Part shown: in pieces, positions 1-6,499 of the stretch
Layout: each line of letters begins with the position of its first letter
How positions within the stretch are numbered: position 1 is the first letter of the stretch
Source of the DNA: Lentisphaerota bacterium
GTDB taxonomy: Bacteria > Verrucomicrobiota > Lentisphaeria > Oligosphaerales > Oligosphaeraceae
Reading direction: 5' to 3'
Assembly (NCBI GenBank): GCA_012799755.1
Contig: JAAZKQ010000505.1
Location: 1 to 17,569 of the forward strand
DNA: 17,569 nucleotides
The notes under the pieces: model-generated
Seen by the model: only the letters and a program-made list of their open reading frames with translations
What the model was told of the DNA's origin: nothing
The model's database searches: none
Translations under genes and position numbers: made by a program

Positions 1-7
1 ATACCAG

Positions 8-73
8 CCTGGGGTTGCGCCCGTGGCGCAACCCCAGGGAAGCCCCACCCGAAACAGCACGCTGAAGGCGTGC
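8..73. repeat. Two-hairpin palindromic (REP-like) element, left edge
   Basis: Two adjacent inverted repeats lie in non-coding DNA. The first is a perfect 14-bp stem (8-21 with 25-38) closed by a 3-nt loop. Its apex reads GCGCC-CGT-GGCGC and its base CCTGGGG/CCCCAGG. The second is a 6-bp stem, GCACGC with GCGTGC (57-62 with 68-73), around a TGAAG loop. No T-run follows, so it does not look like an intrinsic terminator. The same two hairpin types recur at 17502-17549. This suggests a dispersed REP-like intergenic family, but copy number cannot be judged from one window. Confidence 0.5.
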
Positions 74-271
74 CACATAGCAGACACGAAGGATGATTTC
101 CATTGCAAGGCAATAGAAAACGGCTAATTATCAATGGGTGACCGGTTATCCGCCCTCTCCTATTCACGGGTTTTTCACGGTGGTAAAGGCTTCTATGCGG
201 CATTAGATTAGGAGACGTTTTTTGGGGGTTAAGATGGTTGTGCGGGTTGCGCCTGTTCCGTCGCCCCGCAG

Positions 272-330
272 GTGCCCTCTGGAGGTCACTCACGACGCGT
301 TCGCCGTGAGTGCGGGCGGCACTCGTTTTT
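272..330 (+). promoter_or_regulatory. Candidate transcription attenuator in the HAD leader
   Basis: Two mutually exclusive structures share bases 305-313. The terminator form pairs GAGTGC (308-313) with GCACTC (319-324) around GGGCG and is followed by five T residues (326-330). The competing form pairs CACTCACG (287-294) with CGTGAGTG (305-312), an 8-bp stem, and can be closed by GTGCC (272-276) with GGCAC (318-322). The T-run ends 19 nt before the Shine-Dalgarno site of the HAD gene. This is the geometry of an attenuator or riboswitch expression platform. I recognise no known aptamer, so the signal is unknown. The terminator stem is short, and chance pairing in GC-rich DNA is possible. Confidence 0.4.
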
Positions 331-361
331 GTATCCAACACAGGTACCAGGAGAAAGGCAC

Positions 362-1243
362 ATGGATTACGTCTCAGAGCTTAAGAAACTCCAACGCAAA
401 CATGATTTTTTTGTCGGCTTTGACAGCGACGGCTGCGTCTTTGATACCATGGAGATCAAGCAGAAAGAGTGTTTTTGCCCGGCTTTCATCAAGCATTTCG
501 GCATGCAGGCCGCCAGCAAATACGCACGAGAGCTGTGGCTGTTTATCAATCTTTACTCCAAGACTCGTGGTTGCAATCGCTATCTGGCCGTGCAGCGCGC
601 GATGCAAATGATCGGCGAGTGGTCGGTTTTCGCCGCGCGTGACATCCACAAGACGAACATTCCGTCGTTGGATGCGTGGATCAAAGAAGAGAACAAGCTG
701 GGCATACCGGCATTGAAGGCCAAGGTCGCCGCCAGTGGCGACGAGGCGCTGACAAAGATTCTTGCCTGGTCGCTGGAGGTTGATGAGCGGATCAAGGACA
801 TGGTTTATGGCGTGCCGCCCTTCCCTGGCGTTCGCGAGAGTCTCGCGCAACTTCATGGCAGGGCCGATATGATCGTGGTCAGCCAAACGCCGGTCGAAGC
901 GCTGACGCGTGAGTGGGAAGAACACCGCATTGATCGTTTCGTCAGTTTCATTGCGGGCCAGGAGGCCGGCACCAAGACCGAGCATCTGACCTTCGCGGCC
1001 AAGGGTAAATATCCGGCGGAAAAAATCCTCATGATCGGCGATGCGCCTGGCGACTTCAAGGCCGCCAAGGCCAACTCGGCGCTCTTTTTCCCAATCATTC
1101 CCGGCGAAGAGGAAAAGTCCTGGGAACGTTTCCATCAGGAAGGCATCGGCAAGTTCTTCGCCGGGACTTTTGCCGGCGCCTACCAACAAGGACTGCTGGC
1201 TGAATTCGACCGCGCATTGCCCGAGCATCCCAGCTGGTCTTAA
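362..1243 (+). CDS. HAD-superfamily hydrolase (phosphatase-like)
   Basis: A 293-residue protein. The haloacid dehalogenase motifs are in order: motif I DSDGCVFDT (21-29) with nucleophile Asp21 and acid/base Asp23; motif II Ser174 in VVSQT; a motif III lysine, probably Lys205 or Lys214; motif IV GDAPGD (226-231), which would bind Mg2+. The roughly 130 residues between motif I and the second half are largely helical in character and form an insert (cap) that sets substrate choice. It is probably a cytoplasmic phosphatase or phosphoglucomutase-like enzyme; the substrate cannot be read from sequence. The start at 362 is chosen because GGAG (350-353) lies 8 nt upstream and the HAD fold begins soon after. 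gnd follows after 69 nt, so the two may be co-transcribed and a sugar-phosphate substrate would fit, but that is inference. A possible attenuator precedes it. Confidence 0.85.
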   Translation: MDYVSELKKLQRKHDFFVGFDSDGCVFDTMEIKQKECFCPAFIKHFGMQAASKYARELWLFINLYSKTRGCNRYLAVQRAMQMIGEWSVFAARDIHKTNIPSLDAWIKEENKLGIPALKAKVAASGDEALTKILAWSLEVDERIKDMVYGVPPFPGVRESLAQLHGRADMIVVSQTPVEALTREWEEHRIDRFVSFIAGQEAGTKTEHLTFAAKGKYPAEKILMIGDAPGDFKAAKANSALFFPIIPGEEEKSWERFHQEGIGKFFAGTFAGAYQQGLLAEFDRALPEHPSWS

Positions 1244-1312
1244 GCGCTGTCATTCCGCCGTTTCGTCATTGACTCACTCTCAACCACAGCAATACAAAGC
1301 AAGGACACCGCA

Positions 1313-2761
1313 ATGAGCAAAGCAGACATCGGTTTGATCGGCCTGGCCGTCATGGGCGAAAACCTCATTCTCAACATGGAAAGCAAGGGCTTCACAGTCG
1401 CCTGCTTCAACCGCACAGTGAGCAGAGTTGACGACTTTCTCAACGGTCGTGCCAAGGGCAAGAAGATCATCGGCGCCCGCAGCATTGATGAGCTGGTTGC
1501 CAATCTCAAGCGCCCGCGCAAAGTCATGTTGATGGTCAAAGCCGGCCAGCCGGTTGACGACTTCATTGAGCAGCTTATTCCCAAACTCGAACCCGGCGAC
1601 ATCATCATTGACGGCGGCAATAGCCATTTCCCGGACACCACCCGCCGCACCCAGTACTTGGAAAGCAAGGGTCTGCTCTTCATCGGCACCGGCGTGTCCG
1701 GCGGCGAAGAAGGCGCGCTGATTGGCCCGAGCATGATGCCCGGCGGCTCAGCCGCTGCCTGGCCGCATGTCAAGGACATCTTCCAGACCATCTGCGCCCA
1801 CACGGATAATGGCGAGCCCTGCTGTGACTGGGTTGGCGAAAATGGCGCCGGCCACTTCGTCAAGATGGTCCACAACGGTATCGAGTACGGCGACATGCAG
1901 ATGATTTGCGAGAGCTATCACATGATGAAGTCCATCGGCATGAGCAACGAGGAGATGCACCAGGTCTTCAGCGACTGGAACGATGGCGAACTCAACTCCT
2001 ACCTCATTGAAATCACACGCGACATTCTCGGCTACAAGAACGAGGAGGGCCAAGCCGTTGTTGATCTCATTCTCGACACCGCCGGCCAGAAGGGCACCGG
2101 CAAATGGACGGCCATTGCCGCGCTTGACGTCGGCATGCCCCTGACGCTGATCGGTGAAGCCGTCTTCGCTCGTTGCCTCTCCGCCATCAAGGAAGAGCGC
2201 GTCCAAGCCAGCGGCATTCTCAAGGGCGTGGTCAAGCCTTTCAACGGCTGCCGCAAGCAGCTCATCAGCGATCTGCGCAAGGCCCTCTATGCCGCCAAGA
2301 TCGTCTCCTACGCGCAGGGCTACCAGCTCATGATGGCCGCCGCCACGGAATACGGCTGGAAGCTCAACTACGGCGGCATCGCCCTGATGTGGCGCGGCGG
2401 CTGCATCATCCGCTCAGTCTTTCTCGGTCGTATCAAAGAAGCTTTTGACCGCGATCCCGGTCTCAAAAACCTCCTCCTTGATCCGTTCTTCAAGGACATC
2501 ATGGATTCCTCGCAGGAGTCCTGGCGCCGCGTCGTCATCACCGCCATTGAAACCGGCGTGCCCATGCCTTGCATCAGTTCGGCGCTGAGTTATTTCGATG
2601 GCTATCGCTGCTCCCGCCTGCCCGCCAATCTCCTCCAGGCCCAACGCGACTACTTTGGCGCCCATACCTACGAGCGCGTTGACAAGCCTCGCGGCGAATT
2701 CTTCCATACCAACTGGACCGGCACCGGCGGCAGCACCACCGCCAACACCTACGTGGTCTGA
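1313..2761 (+). CDS. gnd: 6-phosphogluconate dehydrogenase, decarboxylating
   Basis: A full-length protein of 482 residues, the size of bacterial Gnd. It oxidises and decarboxylates 6-phosphogluconate to ribulose 5-phosphate in the oxidative pentose phosphate pathway, normally making NADPH. Visible motifs: the dinucleotide fold GLAVMGEN (10-17); NRT (33-35), typical of NADP preference; GGNS (101-104); the substrate loop GVSGGEEGA (127-135); and the catalytic segment HFVKMVHNGIEYGD, with Lys184 and Glu191 matching the catalytic pair of the family. The C-terminal all-helical dimerisation domain is complete and ends with the expected FHTNW segment. AAGGA (1301-1305) lies 7 nt before the ATG. The enzyme would supply NADPH and pentose for nucleotide synthesis. 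Confidence 0.97.
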   Translation: MSKADIGLIGLAVMGENLILNMESKGFTVACFNRTVSRVDDFLNGRAKGKKIIGARSIDELVANLKRPRKVMLMVKAGQPVDDFIEQLIPKLEPGDIIIDGGNSHFPDTTRRTQYLESKGLLFIGTGVSGGEEGALIGPSMMPGGSAAAWPHVKDIFQTICAHTDNGEPCCDWVGENGAGHFVKMVHNGIEYGDMQMICESYHMMKSIGMSNEEMHQVFSDWNDGELNSYLIEITRDILGYKNEEGQAVVDLILDTAGQKGTGKWTAIAALDVGMPLTLIGEAVFARCLSAIKEERVQASGILKGVVKPFNGCRKQLISDLRKALYAAKIVSYAQGYQLMMAAATEYGWKLNYGGIALMWRGGCIIRSVFLGRIKEAFDRDPGLKNLLLDPFFKDIMDSSQESWRRVVITAIETGVPMPCISSALSYFDGYRCSRLPANLLQAQRDYFGAHTYERVDKPRGEFFHTNWTGTGGSTTANTYVV

Positions 2762-3089
2762 GGCAGCCCGAGTTACCCGGGGCGACGTGCACAGACGTCC
2801 CGGGTGTCGGTCAAAAAGCGCCCCCCCGAGATTCGGAAGAGTCTCAGCCGGTCGGCGAGGTGAAAATGCGGCATTTCTCACGGCCCCGGGCTTTCCCTGG
2901 GGCCGTAGGCATCGCAAGCCAAGCAATATTCGGTTTCGGGAAAAAGTTCTGCTGCTTGCTTGTCGAACTGACCGTGGGGCGTTATCTTAACGGGCTACTC
3001 CGCAAGGAGGGGCTTTTTCCCTAACCACAACATACCCATACAGCGCCCTGGCATGGCGTCGTATGGCCAGAGAAACAAGGAATGCAAGC
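2762..3089. other. Gene-free stretch with several stem-loops between gnd and rpmH
   Basis: No coding sequence is supported. On the + strand there are at least three stem-loops: ACCCGGG/CCCGGGT (2775-2781 with 2799-2805, plus an inner ACGT/ACGT pair); GAGATT/AGTCTC (2828-2833 with 2840-2845, one G-U pair); and an 8-bp stem ACGGCCCC/GGGGCCGT (2880-2887 with 2899-2906) extended by GGG/CCC inside. None is followed by a T-run. They may end gnd transcription in a factor-dependent way or belong to an unknown structured RNA. A candidate rpmH promoter follows at 2960-2988. I saw no match to the SRP RNA, RNase P RNA, 6S RNA or tmRNA core motifs. Confidence 0.55.
2960..2988 (+). promoter_or_regulatory. 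Candidate promoter of the rpmH-rnpA-yidD-yidC cluster
   Basis: TTGTCG (2960-2965) and TATCTT (2983-2988) are separated by exactly 17 nt. Each hexamer matches four of six positions of the sigma-70 consensus. Initiation would give a leader of about 95 nt before rpmH, containing a short GCAA-loop hairpin (2998-3009) and a T5 run at 3014-3018. The placement is sensible because no other promoter-like sequence stands out before this operon. The sigma-70 consensus is assumed to apply to this phylum. Confidence 0.4.
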
Positions 3090-3224
3090 ATGAAAAGAAC
3101 ATTTCAGCCACACAGTCTGCCTCGCAAGCGCAAGTTGGGTTTCCGCGCTCGCATGGCCACTAAGAGTGGCCGTCGGATACTGGCCAATCGTCGCCGCAAA
3201 GGGCGTGTCCGCCTGGCGTTGTGA
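3090..3224 (+). CDS. rpmH: 50S ribosomal protein L34
   Basis: A 44-residue, strongly basic protein starting MKRTFQPHSLPRKRK and containing GFRARMATKSGRRIL, the L34 signature (family form: KRTFQPxxxxRxRxHGFRxRMxTxxGR). It is a structural component of the large ribosomal subunit. AAGGA (3077-3081) lies 8 nt before the ATG. The usual His before GFRARM is Leu here (KLGFRARM), a minor difference. It is the first gene of the cluster, and the ribosome binding site of rnpA overlaps its stop codon, so the two are translationally close. Confidence 0.97.
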   Translation: MKRTFQPHSLPRKRKLGFRARMATKSGRRILANRRRKGRVRLAL

Positions 3225-3233
3225 GGTCAACTG

Positions 3234-3671
3234 ATGGACGCATTGCCCAGCACGAGGGCGAGCAAGCGCAACCCGGCCTTTGGTCCAGATGCCCGGTTGC
3301 GTCAGCAAAAGCAGTTTGCGACCATGCGTGCCGTGGGCCGGCGTTACGCCGGTGTTACCTGCGTCCTGATTGTCTTGAAAACGCCGCCTGACGGAATGCG
3401 CAGGGCGGCGTTTTTGGTTTCCCGGCGTTACAGTCCCCGCGCCGTTGTGCGCAACCGGGCGCGGCGGCTGTTTCGAGAAGTTTATCGGCAGATCTACGAG
3501 CAACTGCCACCCTCGTGGCTGTTGTTCATTCCCCGGCAGCGCCTGCGGAACGCAGGCCTGGCGGAGGTTCTTCGGGATGTCAACGAGCAAGCGCATAAGG
3601 CCGGCCTGTTCATAGTCGCGCCGGCGCCATCGGATCATGACTCTGAGCCCAGTACAACATTGGATGCGTGA
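3234..3671 (+). CDS. rnpA: Ribonuclease P protein component
   Basis: A 145-residue basic protein that binds the catalytic RNase P RNA and helps tRNA 5'-end maturation. The family hallmark AVVRNRARRLFRE (70-82, the RNR motif) is present after VSRRYSPRA, and Phe28 in the RLRQQKQFATM segment fits the conserved aromatic of the 5'-leader-binding cleft. The N-terminal 18 residues or so and the C-terminal tail (about 130-145) extend past the core. GAGGT (3223-3227) overlaps the rpmH stop and sits 6 nt before the ATG. Its 3' end overlaps yidD by 35 nt, as is common for rnpA-yidD. Confidence 0.95.
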   Translation: MDALPSTRASKRNPAFGPDARLRQQKQFATMRAVGRRYAGVTCVLIVLKTPPDGMRRAAFLVSRRYSPRAVVRNRARRLFREVYRQIYEQLPPSWLLFIPRQRLRNAGLAEVLRDVNEQAHKAGLFIVAPAPSDHDSEPSTTLDA

Positions 3672-3918
3672 CGCGTTGATTGCGCTGATTGCTTTCTACC
3701 GGCGCTTTCTGAGCTGCCTGAAGCCGGCCTGCTGCCGCTTTCAGCCTAGCTGTTCAGAGTATGGCATGGAGGCTATCCGCCGTCACGGCGCCTGCCGCGG
3801 TACTGCGCTTTTGCTCTGGCGCCTCGTCCGCTGCCATCCCTTTTATCATGGGCCGGTCTATGACCCGGTGCCCGCAATTTCAAGCATTAGCACTAGACAC
3901 AATGAGATGAAGCGCTAG
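3637..3918 (+). CDS. yidD: Membrane protein insertion efficiency factor YidD
   Basis: A 93-residue protein of the YidD (DUF37) family, which helps YidC-dependent insertion of inner-membrane proteins. The family core is clear: FYRRFLS, then a Cys-rich CCRFQPSCSEYG segment, EAIRRHG, RGTALLLWRLVRCHPF and YDPVP. The N-terminal ALIALIAFYRRFL is an amphipathic helix expected to lie on the membrane. The gene overlaps the end of rnpA by 35 nt. A second in-frame ATG at 3664 would give an 84-residue protein with only an 8-nt overlap; neither start has a good ribosome binding site, so the start is uncertain. The C-terminal 13 residues or so after YDPVP are not conserved in the family. It precedes yidC, its functional partner. 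Confidence 0.94.
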   Translation: MTLSPVQHWMRDALIALIAFYRRFLSCLKPACCRFQPSCSEYGMEAIRRHGACRGTALLLWRLVRCHPFYHGPVYDPVPAISSISTRHNEMKR

Positions 3919-3973
3919 ACGCGAAAAAACGCCGCGAAGGGAACACCCGGTCCGCGGCAGATGAACGGTAAGC

Positions 3974-5791
3974 ATGAAATACGACAAAGTAACCTTTTTA
4001 GGTGTAGCCGGTTGCGTACTGGCTTTCATCCTGCTGATGTATTTTGCTCCGCGACCGCAAGTGCCGCCACCCGCCAGTGCGAGCGAGCAACAGACCACTG
4101 TCCTGCCTGACAGAGTCACGCCCAGCGACGGCAACGCTGTTGTCCCCAGCGAGGGCAGCGCCAACGCACCCGCCGTCACTACCGCCCCCGAAACGCCCGC
4201 GCCCGTCGTCACCTCTTCAGTGATCGGTGCGCCGGGCACGGCCCGGCTTTGGCCCGAGAGCGACGGCCTGCCGCTGTCCTTATCCCGTCCGGGCGAAAGC
4301 ATGGCCAGCATTGACAGCATGGGCAGCGGCATGACCCGCGTCGTCCTTGAACAGTATTTTCAGGACAAACCGCAGCGCGGTGACACCACGCCCGCCCCTG
4401 TGATTCTCGGCAACCACGACGCACCCTTCCTGGCCTTGGATGTCGGCGGCGCCGGCCTGGCCTTCAACGGCGCCCAGGCAGAGAATGGTGACGGCAGCGT
4501 GCAGCTCAGCCGGACCAGCCTTGATGGTCGCTTTGCCCTTACTGAAACCTGGGCGGTTGATCCTGACAACAGCTACCAGTACCGCTATACCCTGCGTGTC
4601 CGCAATCTTACTGACAGCGCTCTTGTGCTTGACGGGCTGATGCTCGAAGGTGGCGCGCTGCCGCCCTCCGTCTCGCCAAACCGCAAGGCCGGTCGCGGCG
4701 AATCGTCCGGCGGCGCCTCTGCCAGCGTCCAGGGCGAAAAACACGCGCGCATATACAACATGCGGGACCTGCTGAAAATGAGTGTCGCCGAGCGGCAGCA
4801 ACTGTTGCAGACGCCGGTCAACTGGGGGGCCGTACATTCCAAATATTTCCTCTTCCACATTTGGCAGAGCGGCGGACTCTTTGCCGGAGTTGACGTCGCC
4901 ACGGCGCCGTCTGTGCCCCGGGAGGGCGTCGCCCCCGAGCAGCACGGTCGCTATCGCCTGCGCCTGCGCCTGCCTGCTGTGGAGCTGGCAGCTGCCGGCG
5001 AACAGGAATGGGCACTCAACGCCTACGCCGGCCCCAAGAACTTCGAGCGTCTGCACGCCTTGGGCAACGGTGTGGAGGCCATCATGGAAATGGACCGCTT
5101 CTTCTTCTTCCGTCCGGACTGGATGGGCTTTCTCAGCCGCATGCTGCTGAAAGGCATGGTGTGGATCAGCGGGCTCTTCCCCCCCAGTATCGGTTATGGC
5201 ATGGGCATCATTTGCCTGACCCTGCTGGTCAAACTGCTCTTCTGGCCCCTTACCCATAAGAGCACCGTGTCCATGCGCAAGATGCAGGCGTTGCAGCCGC
5301 AACTCAAAGAGTTGCGCGAGAAGTACAAGGATGACCCCCAGAAGATGTATCGCAAGCAGCAGGACCTGTTCAAGGAGAACAAAGTCAGTCAGCTTGGCGG
5401 CTGTCTGCCGATGTTGCTGCAGATTCCCGTCTTCTTTGCTCTCTTCAACACTTTCCGCAATGCTGTTGAGCTGCGGCATGCCGGCTTCCTCTGGGCGGCC
5501 GATCTGTCCCTGCCTGACACCTTGGCCTTCTCCCCGGAGTTTCTGCCCATCCGTCCCCTCGCCCTTCTTATGGGGGCGACTATGTACTGGCAACAGAAGA
5601 TGACGCCGTCAGCCGATCCCGACCAGGCCAAGATGATGAGCATGATGTCACTCTTCTTTATTGTGCTGTTCTATGGCATGCCGTCGGCGCTCACCCTCTA
5701 CATGACCGTCAATTACCTGCTCAGCATCGCCCAGACCGTCGTCATCCGTAAAATGGACAAGTCCAATCCCGCGCCCGGCGTGGCCCAATAA
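3974..5791 (+). CDS. yidC: Membrane protein insertase YidC
   Basis: A 605-residue Gram-negative-type YidC (Oxa1 family), which inserts and folds inner-membrane proteins alone or with SecYEG. Domains: an N-terminal membrane segment (about 7-25); a Pro/Ala/Ser-rich stretch; a large periplasmic beta-rich domain to about residue 360; then the five-helix insertase core. The core includes LTLLVKLLFWPLTHKS, the cytoplasmic helical hairpin MRKMQALQPQLKELREKY, QLGGCLPMLLQIPVFFALF and the final PSALTLYMTVNYLLS helix. The charged groove residue, Arg in E. coli and B. subtilis, is Lys420 here; from memory, Lys also occurs in other phyla. It follows yidD by 55 nt, and its ribosome binding site is weak. 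Confidence 0.96.
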   Translation: MKYDKVTFLGVAGCVLAFILLMYFAPRPQVPPPASASEQQTTVLPDRVTPSDGNAVVPSEGSANAPAVTTAPETPAPVVTSSVIGAPGTARLWPESDGLPLSLSRPGESMASIDSMGSGMTRVVLEQYFQDKPQRGDTTPAPVILGNHDAPFLALDVGGAGLAFNGAQAENGDGSVQLSRTSLDGRFALTETWAVDPDNSYQYRYTLRVRNLTDSALVLDGLMLEGGALPPSVSPNRKAGRGESSGGASASVQGEKHARIYNMRDLLKMSVAERQQLLQTPVNWGAVHSKYFLFHIWQSGGLFAGVDVATAPSVPREGVAPEQHGRYRLRLRLPAVELAAAGEQEWALNAYAGPKNFERLHALGNGVEAIMEMDRFFFFRPDWMGFLSRMLLKGMVWISGLFPPSIGYGMGIICLTLLVKLLFWPLTHKSTVSMRKMQALQPQLKELREKYKDDPQKMYRKQQDLFKENKVSQLGGCLPMLLQIPVFFALFNTFRNAVELRHAGFLWAADLSLPDTLAFSPEFLPIRPLALLMGATMYWQQKMTPSADPDQAKMMSMMSLFFIVLFYGMPSALTLYMTVNYLLSIAQTVVIRKMDKSNPAPGVAQ

Positions 5792-5852
5792 CCTGATTTA
5801 TCCTGCTATTCAGCCAATCCATCTGCCCTTTTATCAAGGAGAAGCAGTTATC

Positions 5853-6386
5853 ATGTTGGAAAAGACACAACAAGAGAAAGCGCAACAGGTCCTGAACGAG
5901 CTCCTGCGGCTGCTGGGGACAAGCGCGCAGGTCCAATGTTTGGAAGAGGATGACGACTTCCGGCTGTCCGTGCAGTCTGAAGAGGCCGGTCGTCTCATCG
6001 GCCGCAAAGGGCAGACTCTTGAAAGCCTTGAGCTCATCCTCAACCGCATCCTCCGTTGCCAGTACAACAACGACGAGGGTCTGCCGTGGGTGCCCGTGGA
6101 GGTTGATGGCTATAGTGTCACCCGCCGCGGCGGTGGCAGTCGCGGCGGCAACGAGGGCGGCGGCAGGCGACCTGATGCCGCCCGCATGGAAGGCATCGCC
6201 CGCGACGCCGCCAAGGAAGTCAAGACTTGGCGCAGTCCACGGCAGGTAGGGCCCTTCAACCCCGCAGAACGTCGCCTGATCCACCTGGCTCTGCGCGACG
6301 ATCCAGAAGTGGAAACCGTCAGCGATGAGCAGGCCGACGCCAACGGCTGCAAACGCATTACCATCCGTCTCAAAACGAACGAGTGA
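5853..6386 (+). CDS. jag: KH/R3H-domain RNA-binding protein Jag (KhpB)
   Basis: A 177-residue cytoplasmic RNA-binding protein. A KH domain carries the GRKG loop (50-53) within GRLIGRKGQTLESLEL. A C-terminal R3H domain (about 138-173) carries Arg140-x3-His144 in NPAERRLIHLAL. The Jag N-terminal domain found in Firmicutes members is absent. Between the domains is a Gly/Arg-rich linker (about 91-106, RRGGGSRGG) unusual for the family and reminiscent of RGG-type RNA-binding tails. Jag/KhpB proteins bind many RNAs and in some bacteria affect cell elongation; the role here is unknown. AAGGAG (5836-5841) lies 11 nt before the ATG, and the gene follows yidC by 61 nt, the standard order. Confidence 0.93.
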   Translation: MLEKTQQEKAQQVLNELLRLLGTSAQVQCLEEDDDFRLSVQSEEAGRLIGRKGQTLESLELILNRILRCQYNNDEGLPWVPVEVDGYSVTRRGGGSRGGNEGGGRRPDAARMEGIARDAAKEVKTWRSPRQVGPFNPAERRLIHLALRDDPEVETVSDEQADANGCKRITIRLKTNE

Positions 6387-6415
6387 CGAGCGCTTACCGC
6401 TGCGGATGCGGCAGG

Positions 6416-6444
6416 TTGCGTTTTTCCGCAGACCATTGTATATC
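6416..6444 (+). promoter_or_regulatory. Candidate guaB promoter
   Basis: TTGCGT (6416-6421) and TATATC (6439-6444) are separated by 17 nt, with three and four matches to the sigma-70 hexamers. The position leaves a leader of about 50 nt before the guaB ATG. The 113-nt gap between jag and guaB is wider than the gaps inside the preceding operon, which fits a new transcription unit. The match is modest. Confidence 0.3.
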
Positions 6445-6499
6445 ATAGGCAGCGCGCAGAGAAGAGGCCCACAGGCCGCACTGGCAAAGGAGCCAAGTT

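Larger units (their letters stand above)
1..361. other. Intergenic region upstream of the HAD gene
   Basis: No convincing gene lies here. An open frame begins at 272 and runs into the HAD gene, but it has no ribosome binding site and its sequence resembles no domain I know; the HAD start at 362 is preferred. Contents: the palindromic element at 8-73; a direct repeat TTCACGG at 163-169 and 174-180 (11-bp period, meaning unknown); a 6-bp hairpin TGCGGG/CCCGCA (241-246 with 265-270); and the overlapping hairpins at 272-330. I could not identify a convincing -35/-10 promoter. Confidence 0.6.

Noticed and set aside
146..154. TTATCCGCC as a DnaA box and hence an origin near the left edge.
   Set aside because: It has two mismatches to TTATCCACA, is a single copy, and there is no AT-rich unwinding region or dnaA nearby.
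272..361. N-terminal extension of the HAD protein from an ATG at 272.
   Set aside because: No ribosome binding site and no conserved sequence; it overlaps the hairpin leader, while 362 has GGAG 8 nt upstream.
374..1228. Long minus-strand open frame over the HAD gene, and similar long minus-strand frames over guaB, yidC and others.
   Set aside because: They are antisense shadows of clearly recognised genes in GC-rich DNA and show no domain motifs.
1269..1298. TTGACT (1269-1274) and TACAAA (1293-1298) as a gnd promoter.
   Set aside because: Transcription would begin around 1305, inside or after the ribosome binding site at 1301-1305, leaving no usable leader.
2828..2855. A TCGGAAGAG...CAGCC segment resembling the SRP RNA core.
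   Set aside because: The required GGAA tetraloop helix and the symmetric internal loop of the SRP domain IV are not formed; the similarity is superficial.
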